Shown: positions 55,893-63,251 of the stretch, one piece after another
Layout of the letters: the number at the start of each line of letters is the position of its first letter
Numbering within the stretch: position 1 is the stretch's first letter
Source: Peribacillus simplex NBRC 15720 = DSM 1321
GTDB lineage: Bacteria; Bacillota; Bacilli; Bacillales; DSM-1321
DNA: 64,000 bases
NCBI RefSeq assembly: GCF_002243645.1
Contig: NZ_CP017704.1
Location: forward strand, 186,001-250,000
Direction: 5' to 3'
Made by a program: the position numbers and the translations under genes
Notes under the pieces: generated by a model
Told to the model about the DNA's origin: nothing
Databases searched by the model: none
Seen by the model: only the letters and a program-made list of their open reading frames with translations

Positions 55893-57398
55893 TTATGCTT
55901 TTTTCACTTTATGACTTGAAATGTCACTAAACATTCCGGCATATTGAACAACATCCCCAGCATCATTTTTTATTGCACTAATTGTCAGCCATTGTAGATA
56001 TTGTTGTCCATCCTTTCGGCTATTCAAGATTTCACCTTGCCAGAAACCATTTTCTTCAATAGATTTCCACATATCCTCATAAAAAGTCTGAGGCTGTTTA
56101 CCTGACTTAAGTATACTAGGATTCTTTCCAATTACTTCATTTTCCTGATAGCCAGTAATCCTTGTAAACGAAGGGTTTACTGAAATGATTTTACCACTGG
56201 TATCGGTGATCAAAATGCCTTCTATTGTATTGTAAATCACTTCGTTGGCAAGCCCCATTTTACCTTGGAAATACATCCAGACTACTAAAATCAAACTTGC
56301 AAGGGCAACTTCTGACAATGCCATGAACCCGATTGCATAATGGCCTGTGATATTGAATAACAAGGATAGAATTAACGGCGGGAAAAATCCTCCCATACCT
56401 CCCATTGCGGACACAATTCCATTCACAATACCGGCCTGCTTTTGGAAATACATGGGCACAAGCTTAAAAATAACACCATTTCCTATTCCAGCGCAGAGAG
56501 CAATACTTAAACAGCCAAATGTGTACCAGCCAATTGTTGGAGCAAAGGATAGGACCATTGCTGAAATCGTATAAATTCCAAAAACAAACATGAGCAGAAT
56601 AAGAGAATGGAAGCGGTCGGCAAGCCACCCGCCAATAGGTCTCATAAGAGTAGCAAGAACAATAAAGCCTGCTGTCCTTACACCTGCATCAACTTTATCT
56701 AATCCAAAGTTCGCTACAAGAAAGTTTGGCAGATAAATAGTAAATGCAACAAAAGAACCGAATGTTATAAAGTAAAATAAGCTTAGAAGCCATAGTTTTT
56801 CATTTTTGTAGACACCCTTAATTTGTTCTAAAAGCGGTGTCTTTACTCTCAGTTCCTTTTTATCCCCTAATAGGAAGTTACCTGCGATAAATACTGCCAA
56901 AATCACAAGATAAAGCTGTACGGTTGTTGACCAGCCAAACTTCGTAGCTACAACAGGTGCTGCAAATGCTGATATAGCCGTTCCGAGGTTTCCTGCACCG
57001 TAAATTCCGTTTATAAAGCCATGGCGTTCCTTAGGATAGTACTTCGGTAAAGAGGTTACTCCAACAGAGAATACGGCTCCCCCAATACCAAGAAATAGCC
57101 CTCCAATCAACAAATCAGCAAGAGAATCCGCAATACTGATATAATAAACAGGGAATAACAGCGATATAAAGCTAATCAGGAAAATTTTCCTGGCCCCGAA
57201 CTGATTGGCGTAAAAGCCAAGGGGAATGCGAAGAATAGATCCTAAAATAACTGGAACAGCTGTTACCAGTGCAAGCTGACCATCCGGTATTGCGATATCT
57301 TCTTTAATAAAAGGCAGCAGGGACGAAATTAATACCCACACCATAAATCCGACAACGAGGTTTAAGGTTTGTAATGGAAGCTGAATTTTTCTAAACAT
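55893..57398 (-). CDS. narK: NarK-type nitrate/nitrite MFS transporter fused to a PAS domain
   Basis: A 501-residue fusion. Residues 1 to about 375 form a 12-helix NarK/NasA-type carrier with LVVGFMVWVLISSLLPFIKE, the helix-5 nitrate signature GAGNLGTAISAFAAPVVATK and the second signature GIVNGIVSAMGGMGGFFPPL. From about residue 382 a complete PAS/PAC domain follows (GILITDTSGKIISVNPSFTR; ILNSRKDGQQYLQWLTISAI). No kinase or output domain follows PAS. The ATG at 57398 is chosen; a GTG at 57407 is also possible. It overlaps the upstream small gene. The PAS domain may sense redox state and gate transport, or signal uptake to the neighbouring kinases. Confidence 0.92.
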   Translation of the reverse strand: MFRKIQLPLQTLNLVVGFMVWVLISSLLPFIKEDIAIPDGQLALVTAVPVILGSILRIPLGFYANQFGARKIFLISFISLLFPVYYISIADSLADLLIGGLFLGIGGAVFSVGVTSLPKYYPKERHGFINGIYGAGNLGTAISAFAAPVVATKFGWSTTVQLYLVILAVFIAGNFLLGDKKELRVKTPLLEQIKGVYKNEKLWLLSLFYFITFGSFVAFTIYLPNFLVANFGLDKVDAGVRTAGFIVLATLMRPIGGWLADRFHSLILLMFVFGIYTISAMVLSFAPTIGWYTFGCLSIALCAGIGNGVIFKLVPMYFQKQAGIVNGIVSAMGGMGGFFPPLILSLLFNITGHYAIGFMALSEVALASLILVVWMYFQGKMGLANEVIYNTIEGILITDTSGKIISVNPSFTRITGYQENEVIGKNPSILKSGKQPQTFYEDMWKSIEENGFWQGEILNSRKDGQQYLQWLTISAIKNDAGDVVQYAGMFSDISSHKVKKA

Positions 57399-57678
57399 CC
57401 TGACCACTCTCTCTTCTAATTACATATTGTAATCTCGCATTTTCGTCAAAAGCTGACCACTCATTTTCATTTTTAGTCACATTGGATATCAACGGGACAG
57501 CGAAAAAATTAATGTCGTCAAAGTAAATACGCAGATGTGTTATATCAGGACAAAGCTCCACCTTAACAATCGTTTTAGAAACGAAAGGAGCTTTACCCTG
57601 GACATCATCATCTAAGATGGCTACACTTGCTTTTTCCGATATTAATGGTTGTATATCTTCTATTTTAATGTGTTCCAC
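57391..57678 (-). CDS. Small unknown protein A of the nitrate operon
   Basis: A 95-residue soluble protein starting at a GTG (57678) that follows AGAGAGGA by about 10 bases; the open frame extends to 57711 but would run into the upstream gene. It contains VEHIKIEDIQPLISEKASVA, a central SKTIVKVELCPDITHLRIYF and ends IRRESGQDV. Beta-rich in appearance, one Cys. The family is not recognised. Overlaps with both neighbours imply coupled translation with the transporter. Confidence 0.7.
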   Translation of the reverse strand: MEHIKIEDIQPLISEKASVAILDDDVQGKAPFVSKTIVKVELCPDITHLRIYFDDINFFAVPLISNVTKNENEWSAFDENARLQYVIRRESGQDV

Positions 57679-57976
57679 AGGTATTGCATCCTCTCTTTGC
57701 CGTGTAAACATTCATTTGAAAACCCTGCAAATATTCCCAGAATGTATCTTCTGCATGATTCTCGATAAATTCAATTGTTTCCACTACAGACTCCCAATTG
57801 CTCATTCCCTTTACTTCGGCAACTACAATATCGGCCCCATCTATTGACTTTTCATCTAAATACCAGTTAAGACGGACATCTTTAAAAAGGTCTGAAAGGA
57901 GCTTATCGATTTCAGCAGCAAAATTTCCAGATGCTTCTTTTACAAAACAAAAATCAAAGTATGTTTCACTGTTCAT
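57665..57976 (-). CDS. Small unknown protein B of the nitrate operon
   Basis: A 103-residue acidic protein. The ATG at 57976 has AAGGCG upstream; a GTG at 57985 is an alternative. It starts MNSETYFDFCFVKEASGNFA and ends YTAKRGCNTCGTH with a C-terminal CxxC two residues from the end, which could bind metal or join a redox exchange. No family recognised. It lies between the small membrane protein and protein A in an unbroken chain of overlapping or touching genes. Confidence 0.72.
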   Translation of the reverse strand: MNSETYFDFCFVKEASGNFAAEIDKLLSDLFKDVRLNWYLDEKSIDGADIVVAEVKGMSNWESVVETIEFIENHAEDTFWEYLQGFQMNVYTAKRGCNTCGTH

Positions 57977-57981
57977 TTGAT

Positions 57982-58173
57982 TCACGCCTTTTCGTTTTTC
58001 GTTTTTTTATAAGTAAATAACGCTAAGGGAAACACCACTATGTTTAATCCCCCAAATATTAAAACATTTACATAATTTTCATAATAATATTGATGAACCA
58101 TAAATTGGGTAAATACAATATTCATCATAAAGAAGGCACAAAGCAACGCGACACCAATAAACTTAAGCCTCAT
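57982..58173 (-). CDS. Small two-helix membrane protein of the nitrate operon
   Basis: A 63-residue protein with two predicted membrane helices (FIGVALLCAFFMMNIVFT and VLIFGGLNIVVFPLALFTY) and a short basic tail. It overlaps the end of the Rieske gene by 11 bases. No family recognised; size and position suggest an anchor or assembly subunit of the reductase complex. Confidence 0.72.
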   Translation of the reverse strand: MRLKFIGVALLCAFFMMNIVFTQFMVHQYYYENYVNVLIFGGLNIVVFPLALFTYKKTKNEKA

Positions 58174-58690
58174 AACGCTTCACCCTTACTGCGTATACCC
58201 CGCCATTTTCAACTTTCACCTGAATCTCAGGCAGCGGCCTTCTTGGCGGACCGGCAGTTGGAGCACCTGTTTCAACATCAAATTTTCCATGATGACAAGG
58301 ACAAACCATCTCTCCTTCTTCCTTCACCCAGAAAACCGGGCAACGAAGATGTGTGCATGCATTTTGGTAAGCTACGTATTTCTTTTCAGACAATCTGATC
58401 AAAATAGCATCATCATGATCACCTGGAAATTTAAACTCTACTGCGTCACCAATTGCAATTTTGCTTACATCTGTGATTTTTTTGTGGGGATACTCCTTTT
58501 CCCCAAGACCCATCAATTCTTTAGCCGCTACCGCTCCCCAAGGAAGGGAGGAAATTGCGAATACACCAGCAGCTCCCACTAATGTTTTCATGAACCCACG
58601 TCTGTCGAGCTTTCTTTCATTATTCCGTTCAATATTGTGGGTGTAATTATCTTCATTAAAGGGAATTTTATTATTTTTATCTGACGGCAT
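58163..58690 (-). CDS. Rieske [2Fe-2S] protein with Tat signal
   Basis: A 175-residue Rieske protein. The N-terminus has the twin-arginine motif LDRRGFMKTLVGAAG and a hydrophobic helix (VFAISSLPWGAVAA), so it should be exported folded and probably stay anchored. The cluster ligands are in CTHLRCPVFW and VCPCHHGKFD (two Cys, two His), with a GAPTAGPPRRPLP loop typical of QcrA-like proteins. AGGAGGG precedes the ATG. Inside the operon it probably exchanges electrons with menaquinol or with the cytochrome-b-like subunit outside the membrane. Confidence 0.93.
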   Translation of the reverse strand: MPSDKNNKIPFNEDNYTHNIERNNERKLDRRGFMKTLVGAAGVFAISSLPWGAVAAKELMGLGEKEYPHKKITDVSKIAIGDAVEFKFPGDHDDAILIRLSEKKYVAYQNACTHLRCPVFWVKEEGEMVCPCHHGKFDVETGAPTAGPPRRPLPEIQVKVENGGVYAVRVKRYEA

Positions 58691-58701
58691 CTTAATCCCT
58701 C

Positions 58702-59262
58702 CTAAAATAGCTTCGTTATCCCCTGTAAAATACCAGGCAAATTTACTTTAACGTTCGTTTCACCTTCAAGATACGGCATGCTAGTCACCCATTTTCCATT
58801 ATCTAGATGAAATTGTTTTTTCTTAATTTCAATTTCTTTATCGGTCAGCCACTGGAGTGTATTAGACGGGCAAACACTTGCACACATTGGCGGGATACTG
58901 TCTTTTGTCCGGTCGATACATAAATCGCATTTGTACATTAAGTTTTGTTCAGTGTCAAATTTTGGTATTCCGTATGGACAAGCAATCGTACAGTTTTGGC
59001 AGCCAATACATTTTTCAACGAGAGCGGATAATACGGCCCCTGTTTCATGGATTTGGATTGCCTGGGCTGGACAGCTTCTTGCACAGGCCGGATTCACACA
59101 ATGAAGGCACATTAGAGGCATGGTTTGCCGATTAACCATAGGGTTTACATCATAAACATAGTTTCTATTCCGTTCTTCATGCCCTCCGCATTGTGTACAT
59201 GCTGCAAGGCATGAACGGCATCCTATACAGTTTTCAAGTTCTAAGTACAGCCTCTTTTTCAT
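58702..59262 (-). CDS. Four-cluster [4Fe-4S] ferredoxin subunit (NrfC/DmsB-like)
   Basis: A 186-residue electron-transfer subunit with 16 or more cysteines in four sets: ENCIGCRSCLAACTQC, MCLHCVNPACARSCP, EKCIGCQNCTIACPYG and YKCDLCIDRT with MCASVCP. This is the pattern of the iron-sulfur subunit of molybdopterin enzymes. There is no signal peptide, so it is cytoplasmic. The ATG directly follows the stop of the catalytic gene. It should pass electrons from the membrane subunit to the catalytic subunit. Confidence 0.94.
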   Translation of the reverse strand: MKKRLYLELENCIGCRSCLAACTQCGGHEERNRNYVYDVNPMVNRQTMPLMCLHCVNPACARSCPAQAIQIHETGAVLSALVEKCIGCQNCTIACPYGIPKFDTEQNLMYKCDLCIDRTKDSIPPMCASVCPSNTLQWLTDKEIEIKKKQFHLDNGKWVTSMPYLEGETNVKVNLPGILQGITKLF

Positions 59263-61431
59263 TTATTGCACCTTCTTTATTTCAACTTTTTCCAATTGAG
59301 CAGCACATGCCTTATATTCCGGCATACGGGAGATCGGATCAAGTGCTGCAATGGTTAATAGATTGATAGATTGCTCGTGACCAAAGTGGTACGGAACAAA
59401 TACAGTATCTTTACGAATTGCTTCTGTAATTTTCACTTTATAGATTGCCTCGCCTCTTCGGGTATGTAGGCGGACTCTTTCTTCATGTTCCATATTGTAT
59501 TTTTTTGCTGTTTCCGGATGTACTTCGACGTATGGCTCCGGACACATATCACGCAAGAACTGGATTCTTCTCGTCTGGTTCCCAGATAAGTAGTGGTAAA
59601 CGACACGTCCAGTTGTTAAACGAAGCGGATATTTTTCATCTGGCTCTTCAGCAGGGGGACGGTAAGGAAGCGCACAAATTTTCGCTTTGCCGTCTGCGTG
59701 ATAGAATTTTTTATCCAGGAACATATGCGGCGTTCCCTTATCATTTTCATCCTTACAAGGCCAAAATACTCCGTCCTGTTTGTCGATTTTATCCCATGTA
59801 GCACCGTAATAATCGGCATATCCCCCTTTACTAGCCAGTCTGAATTCATCAGCTATATCTTTTGCTGTTTTCAAATAGGAAAAATATTTTCCTCTTCCAA
59901 GACGTTCTGCAAGTTCTACTTGTATTTGCCAATCAGGCTTAGATTCACCGATTGGTTCTTGTGCCTTATTTATCTTAATAATTCTTCCTTCAAGGTTTGT
60001 AACTGTTCCTTCATCTTCTGACCACGTTACAGACGGCAGGATCACATCCGCAAACTCTGCTGATTCAGAAAGATAGAAATCCGAACACAACATAAAATCC
60101 AGGTTTTTCATCGCACTTCTGACGAAATTTAGATTCGGCGCAGATACTGCAGGATTAGAACATAGCAGATACAATCCGCGGATCGTTTTTTGTTCCATCA
60201 GTTCAAACATTTCATAAGCAGAAACACCCGGCTGAGGCATTTCTTCCGGAGTAATTTTCCATACTTTACAAACTTCTTCAACATGTTTAGGATTTGTAAT
60301 TTTACGGTATCCTGGCAATAAATCCGCTTTCTGGCCATGTTCCCGTCCACCCTGTCCGTTGCCTTGACCAGTGAATGTTGCTACACCAGACTTCGGACGG
60401 CCAATCTTACCTGTTACAAGCGCCATGTTTGTATATCCAGATACATTGTCAACACCCTTATGCTGCTGTTCAATTCCACGGGCAAACATGACAACTGCAT
60501 TCGGTGCTTTTCCATAAATCTCTGCTGCGCGAATAATTTTTTCAGGTGCCACACCTGTAAGCTCACTCGTATATTCCAGTGTGAATTTTTGTACAAGCTC
60601 TTTTGTTTCTTCAAATCCGTTTGTATGATTATTAATAAACTCTTCGTCAGCATAACCATTTTGAATTAATAAATTTAAGATTCCATTAGCAAGGGCAAGA
60701 TCCGTTCCCGGTTTCAGGTCAAGGTGCACATCTGCTCTTCTCGCAACTGGCGTTTCGCGGGGATCCACCACGATAATGTAACCTCCTCTTTCTTGAACGT
60801 TCCAGACTCGGAACATAGAAGTCGGATGACATTCTGCTGTGTTGCTTCCTGCAATAAATAAGCAATCTGTTTCATGAATATCTGTCCAGGGTAATGTTGA
60901 ACCTCTATCTACACCGAAAGAACGAAAGAATCCCCCGGCCGCACTTGACATACAGAAACGGCCATTATAGTCAATGTAGCGTGTTCCAAGTGCCACACGT
61001 GCAAATTTCCCTGTTAAATAGCATTTTTCATTTGTCATTGATACGCCGCTGAAAACGGATAATGTATCTTTTCCATATTTATTTTGAAGCTCACTGAACT
61101 TTTTCACGATTAAATCATACGCTTCATTCCAGCTTGCTTCACGGAAGCCTTCCTTTGTTCCTTTTAATGATGCATCATCACGAATAAGCGGTTTTAAAAT
61201 GCGATCATCATGGTTCGTCTGCTGGTAAGCTGTAACCCCTTTGGGACACATTTTCCCTACCGTTACAGGCCAATCATAACGTGGTTCAACCCCAATGATT
61301 TTATTTGTCGCTCTATTTACCCTTAAATTCATCCCACACTGCATTCCACAATATGCACAATGCGTTTTGACCAATGATTCATTCGGGTGTATTACATTCT
61401 CTACTTCTTTAAAAAACTTATCCCTTTGCAT
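59263..61431 (-). CDS. Molybdopterin nitrate reductase catalytic subunit (Nap/Nas/NarB-type)
   Basis: A 722-residue bis-MGD enzyme. The N-terminal [4Fe-4S] site is C25, C28, C32 (HCAYCGMQCGM) and C62 (KMCPKGV). C160 in YNGRFCMSSAAGG is the likely Mo ligand, as in Nap/Nas enzymes (Nar has Asp). Other family parts are GSNTAECHPTSMFRVW and TGQGNGQGGREHGQKADLLP. The C-terminal MGD-binding domain starts near LTTGRVVYHYLSG. There is no Tat signal, so it works in the cytoplasm. Lack of a NasC-type C-terminal [2Fe-2S] domain fits the separate ferredoxin subunit. Formate dehydrogenase is the main alternative, but NarK, NreA and NreC argue for nitrate. Confidence 0.88.
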   Translation of the reverse strand: MQRDKFFKEVENVIHPNESLVKTHCAYCGMQCGMNLRVNRATNKIIGVEPRYDWPVTVGKMCPKGVTAYQQTNHDDRILKPLIRDDASLKGTKEGFREASWNEAYDLIVKKFSELQNKYGKDTLSVFSGVSMTNEKCYLTGKFARVALGTRYIDYNGRFCMSSAAGGFFRSFGVDRGSTLPWTDIHETDCLFIAGSNTAECHPTSMFRVWNVQERGGYIIVVDPRETPVARRADVHLDLKPGTDLALANGILNLLIQNGYADEEFINNHTNGFEETKELVQKFTLEYTSELTGVAPEKIIRAAEIYGKAPNAVVMFARGIEQQHKGVDNVSGYTNMALVTGKIGRPKSGVATFTGQGNGQGGREHGQKADLLPGYRKITNPKHVEEVCKVWKITPEEMPQPGVSAYEMFELMEQKTIRGLYLLCSNPAVSAPNLNFVRSAMKNLDFMLCSDFYLSESAEFADVILPSVTWSEDEGTVTNLEGRIIKINKAQEPIGESKPDWQIQVELAERLGRGKYFSYLKTAKDIADEFRLASKGGYADYYGATWDKIDKQDGVFWPCKDENDKGTPHMFLDKKFYHADGKAKICALPYRPPAEEPDEKYPLRLTTGRVVYHYLSGNQTRRIQFLRDMCPEPYVEVHPETAKKYNMEHEERVRLHTRRGEAIYKVKITEAIRKDTVFVPYHFGHEQSINLLTIAALDPISRMPEYKACAAQLEKVEIKKVQ

Positions 61432-62500
61432 TCTGGTTTGCCTCCTTAACTTTTATCTCATGAATAGGGGAACCGGAAAATTGAGCGATCCGGTATTTTC
61501 TACGGCAAGGTAGGCACATTTCAGCGAGATGGTGGCCTTCCTTCGTTTGAAATTCGATATTATTCACGCTTAGAACCTCTACGACATCTTTTGATTGTTC
61601 TGTTGAAACAAACTCATCACCACATACTTTGCATCCTTTCATGGATTGTTCCGCGTAATGCTCTCTGTAGTTTCTTGCAAATACACTCATTGGGCGAAAA
61701 GGTATGTGAGCAAGTTTTCCGAATGGAAGATAAATCAATGTAATAATGACTGACCACTGGTGAATCAGGGACATGGCTGGCTGTCCTGCACCGTGCAAAA
61801 AGATGTTCATAAACGTTAGTGCCAATCCTGTAATGCTGACTAATAACAGCATATATAAAGGAAGAAAGTCATACATGAATTTTTGTTCTGCTCTTGCCTG
61901 CATATTTTTCAAGCGGCGGTATAGAGCCATGCATACTCCAGTAATAACCATCACAGCTGTAATGTTCAGAGCGTTATATGATAAGTTCGCAATGATCCCA
62001 TCAGCTGGTACTGTTATTACCTGGATCCCCATTGCGATGATGTTGTAGTAGCCATTGTCGTCCATGGTGAAGTACATCCATCCAAATACTAGAGGGAATG
62101 TCACGAAGCAGGAAAGAATACATCCCCATCCGATTAGAACGTGCTGAGTCCATCGGTAAATTCCCCTATTCCAGATGAAATTGTATGTAGCTAAATGTTC
62201 AACTGATGTTTTAGGCGTTGATTTTCTAAATAGAAGTTTGATGCCTTTTTTTATAAAAATCTTTGTTGGCGGCCTTTCTCCCCATGCGATAAACCTGTAA
62301 AAGAACCCCCCAATAAAAATAATCGTCCCCACCATATAGCCATAAAGGTTTAAATCTACGTGTGTAAACATTCTCGTACCAATAAACGATAAGAATACAA
62401 GTCCGCAAACTGCTAGAAACATAGACTTAGCAAAATGTGATGCAAAAGCATTATCAATCGATTTTCCTGTTTTTTGATTTGCTGCGACTTTTGCCTGCAT
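61418..62500 (-). CDS. Cytochrome-b-like membrane subunit with Cys-rich C-terminal tail
   Basis: A 360-residue protein with about six membrane helices. His residues near helix ends, in WTQHVLIGWG and SLIHQWSVIITLIYLPFGKLAH, resemble haem-b ligands of NarI-type subunits. After about residue 285 a soluble tail carries GCKVCGDEF and EMCLPCRRKYR, a CxxC...CxxC pair that could bind Zn, [2Fe-2S] or [4Fe-4S]. GAGGAGG precedes the ATG; it overlaps the catalytic gene by 14 bases and is first in the operon. It should oxidise menaquinol or link the Rieske protein to the cytoplasmic subunits. Confidence 0.85.
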   Translation of the reverse strand: MQAKVAANQKTGKSIDNAFASHFAKSMFLAVCGLVFLSFIGTRMFTHVDLNLYGYMVGTIIFIGGFFYRFIAWGERPPTKIFIKKGIKLLFRKSTPKTSVEHLATYNFIWNRGIYRWTQHVLIGWGCILSCFVTFPLVFGWMYFTMDDNGYYNIIAMGIQVITVPADGIIANLSYNALNITAVMVITGVCMALYRRLKNMQARAEQKFMYDFLPLYMLLLVSITGLALTFMNIFLHGAGQPAMSLIHQWSVIITLIYLPFGKLAHIPFRPMSVFARNYREHYAEQSMKGCKVCGDEFVSTEQSKDVVEVLSVNNIEFQTKEGHHLAEMCLPCRRKYRIAQFSGSPIHEIKVKEANQNAKG

Positions 62501-62538
62501 TACTATTCCTCCTCATTACAAACAATTACCATACCCTT

Positions 62539-62606
62539 ATTGTAAGAGCTGCCCCGTTTTTTCCATATCGGGGGACTTCCCTATCCTAAGGGGAAAATTC
62601 CCCTAT
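62539..62606 (-). promoter_or_regulatory. Promoter and activator-type palindromes of the nitrate operon
   Basis: On the minus strand TATGGA (62562-62567), 17 bases and TACAAT (62539-62544) form a promoter with a poor -35. Just upstream are TAGGGAAGTCCCCCG (62569-62583) and the palindrome GGGGAATTTTCCCC (62590-62603, within a wider TAGGGG...CCCCTTA). GC-rich palindromes of the TAGGG-N4-CCCTA type are what I recall for NreC targets in staphylococci. Confidence 0.6.
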
Positions 62607-62611
62607 CTTTT

Positions 62612-62644
62612 AAAATAAAAAAACAGTTCTGATGTGCAGAACTG
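62612..62644 (-). terminator. Leftward intrinsic terminator upstream of the nitrate operon
   Basis: Minus-strand CAGTTCTG and CAGAACTG around CACAT, followed by TTTTTTTATTTT. It insulates the operon from transcription entering from the right. Confidence 0.85.
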
Positions 62645-63183
62645 CCTGTACTATATTTCAATTTTCAAGTTTTCTCTTTTCCAGTTTTTATATTTTATTT
62701 TGCAATGGAGGAAATGCTGATGGAAGTTTTTCTAGATGTTAGTATGCTTAAGGGATGTTTGTTGTTTTTGCAGTCTTTGCATATGATAAAATCGATTACC
62801 GAAAACAAATGTTTTTTAATGAAAATAAGTATATAGAGGTGAAATTATAGAGACATAATCTCACAAAAAGATATTAGTATTCAAGATTTTTATTGACTGA
62901 AAGAAGAACTGCACATACATAGTAAAATGGGATAGAGAATTCTGATAGATCGAAACATTTAATCAGATAGGAGCGATAAAAATCCACATAGAAATTCAAC
63001 GGTTAATACTAAGCTTAAATGCAAGATAAAGTAATTCTTGATACAGTCATTAAAGAAAATACTTGTTGGAGTCACATCAGCCATCAAGTATTAAGGTAAA
63101 ATAAAGCAACAATTTATTTAAAAAACTGCCTTGAATAAAGAAAATAAATAGAGGCTCCATCTTTCACTTATTATGTATTAACA
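62645..63183. other. Long AT-rich intergenic region without recognised gene
   Basis: About 540 bases between two leftward terminators. The only candidate is a 38-40 codon rightward frame near 62,717-62,838 (starts ATGCTGATG after GGAGG) without family likeness; not called. The second terminator at 62612 implies some leftward transcript may end here, which makes a small RNA possible, but I see no defined structure. Confidence 0.4.
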
Positions 63184-63220
63184 AAAAAAGAAAGTACCCT
63201 TTTAATAAGAGTACTCTCTT
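63184..63220 (-). terminator. Terminator of the pxpC-like gene
   Basis: Minus-strand GAGAGTACTCTT pairs with AAGGGTACTTTC (one mismatch) around TTATTAA-like loop, followed by TTTTTTT. Confidence 0.75.
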
Positions 63221-63251
63221 CCTTTTGTTACTTCTTGATGAAGTTACTATA

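Noticed and set aside
57679-57711. Upstream extension of small protein A to 57711
   Set aside because: It would overlap the preceding gene by 47 bases, while a GTG at 57678 has a proper ribosome site.
62717-62838. 38-40 codon rightward frame after GGAGG
   Set aside because: No family likeness, no terminator, AT-rich surroundings; the ribosome-like site alone is not enough.
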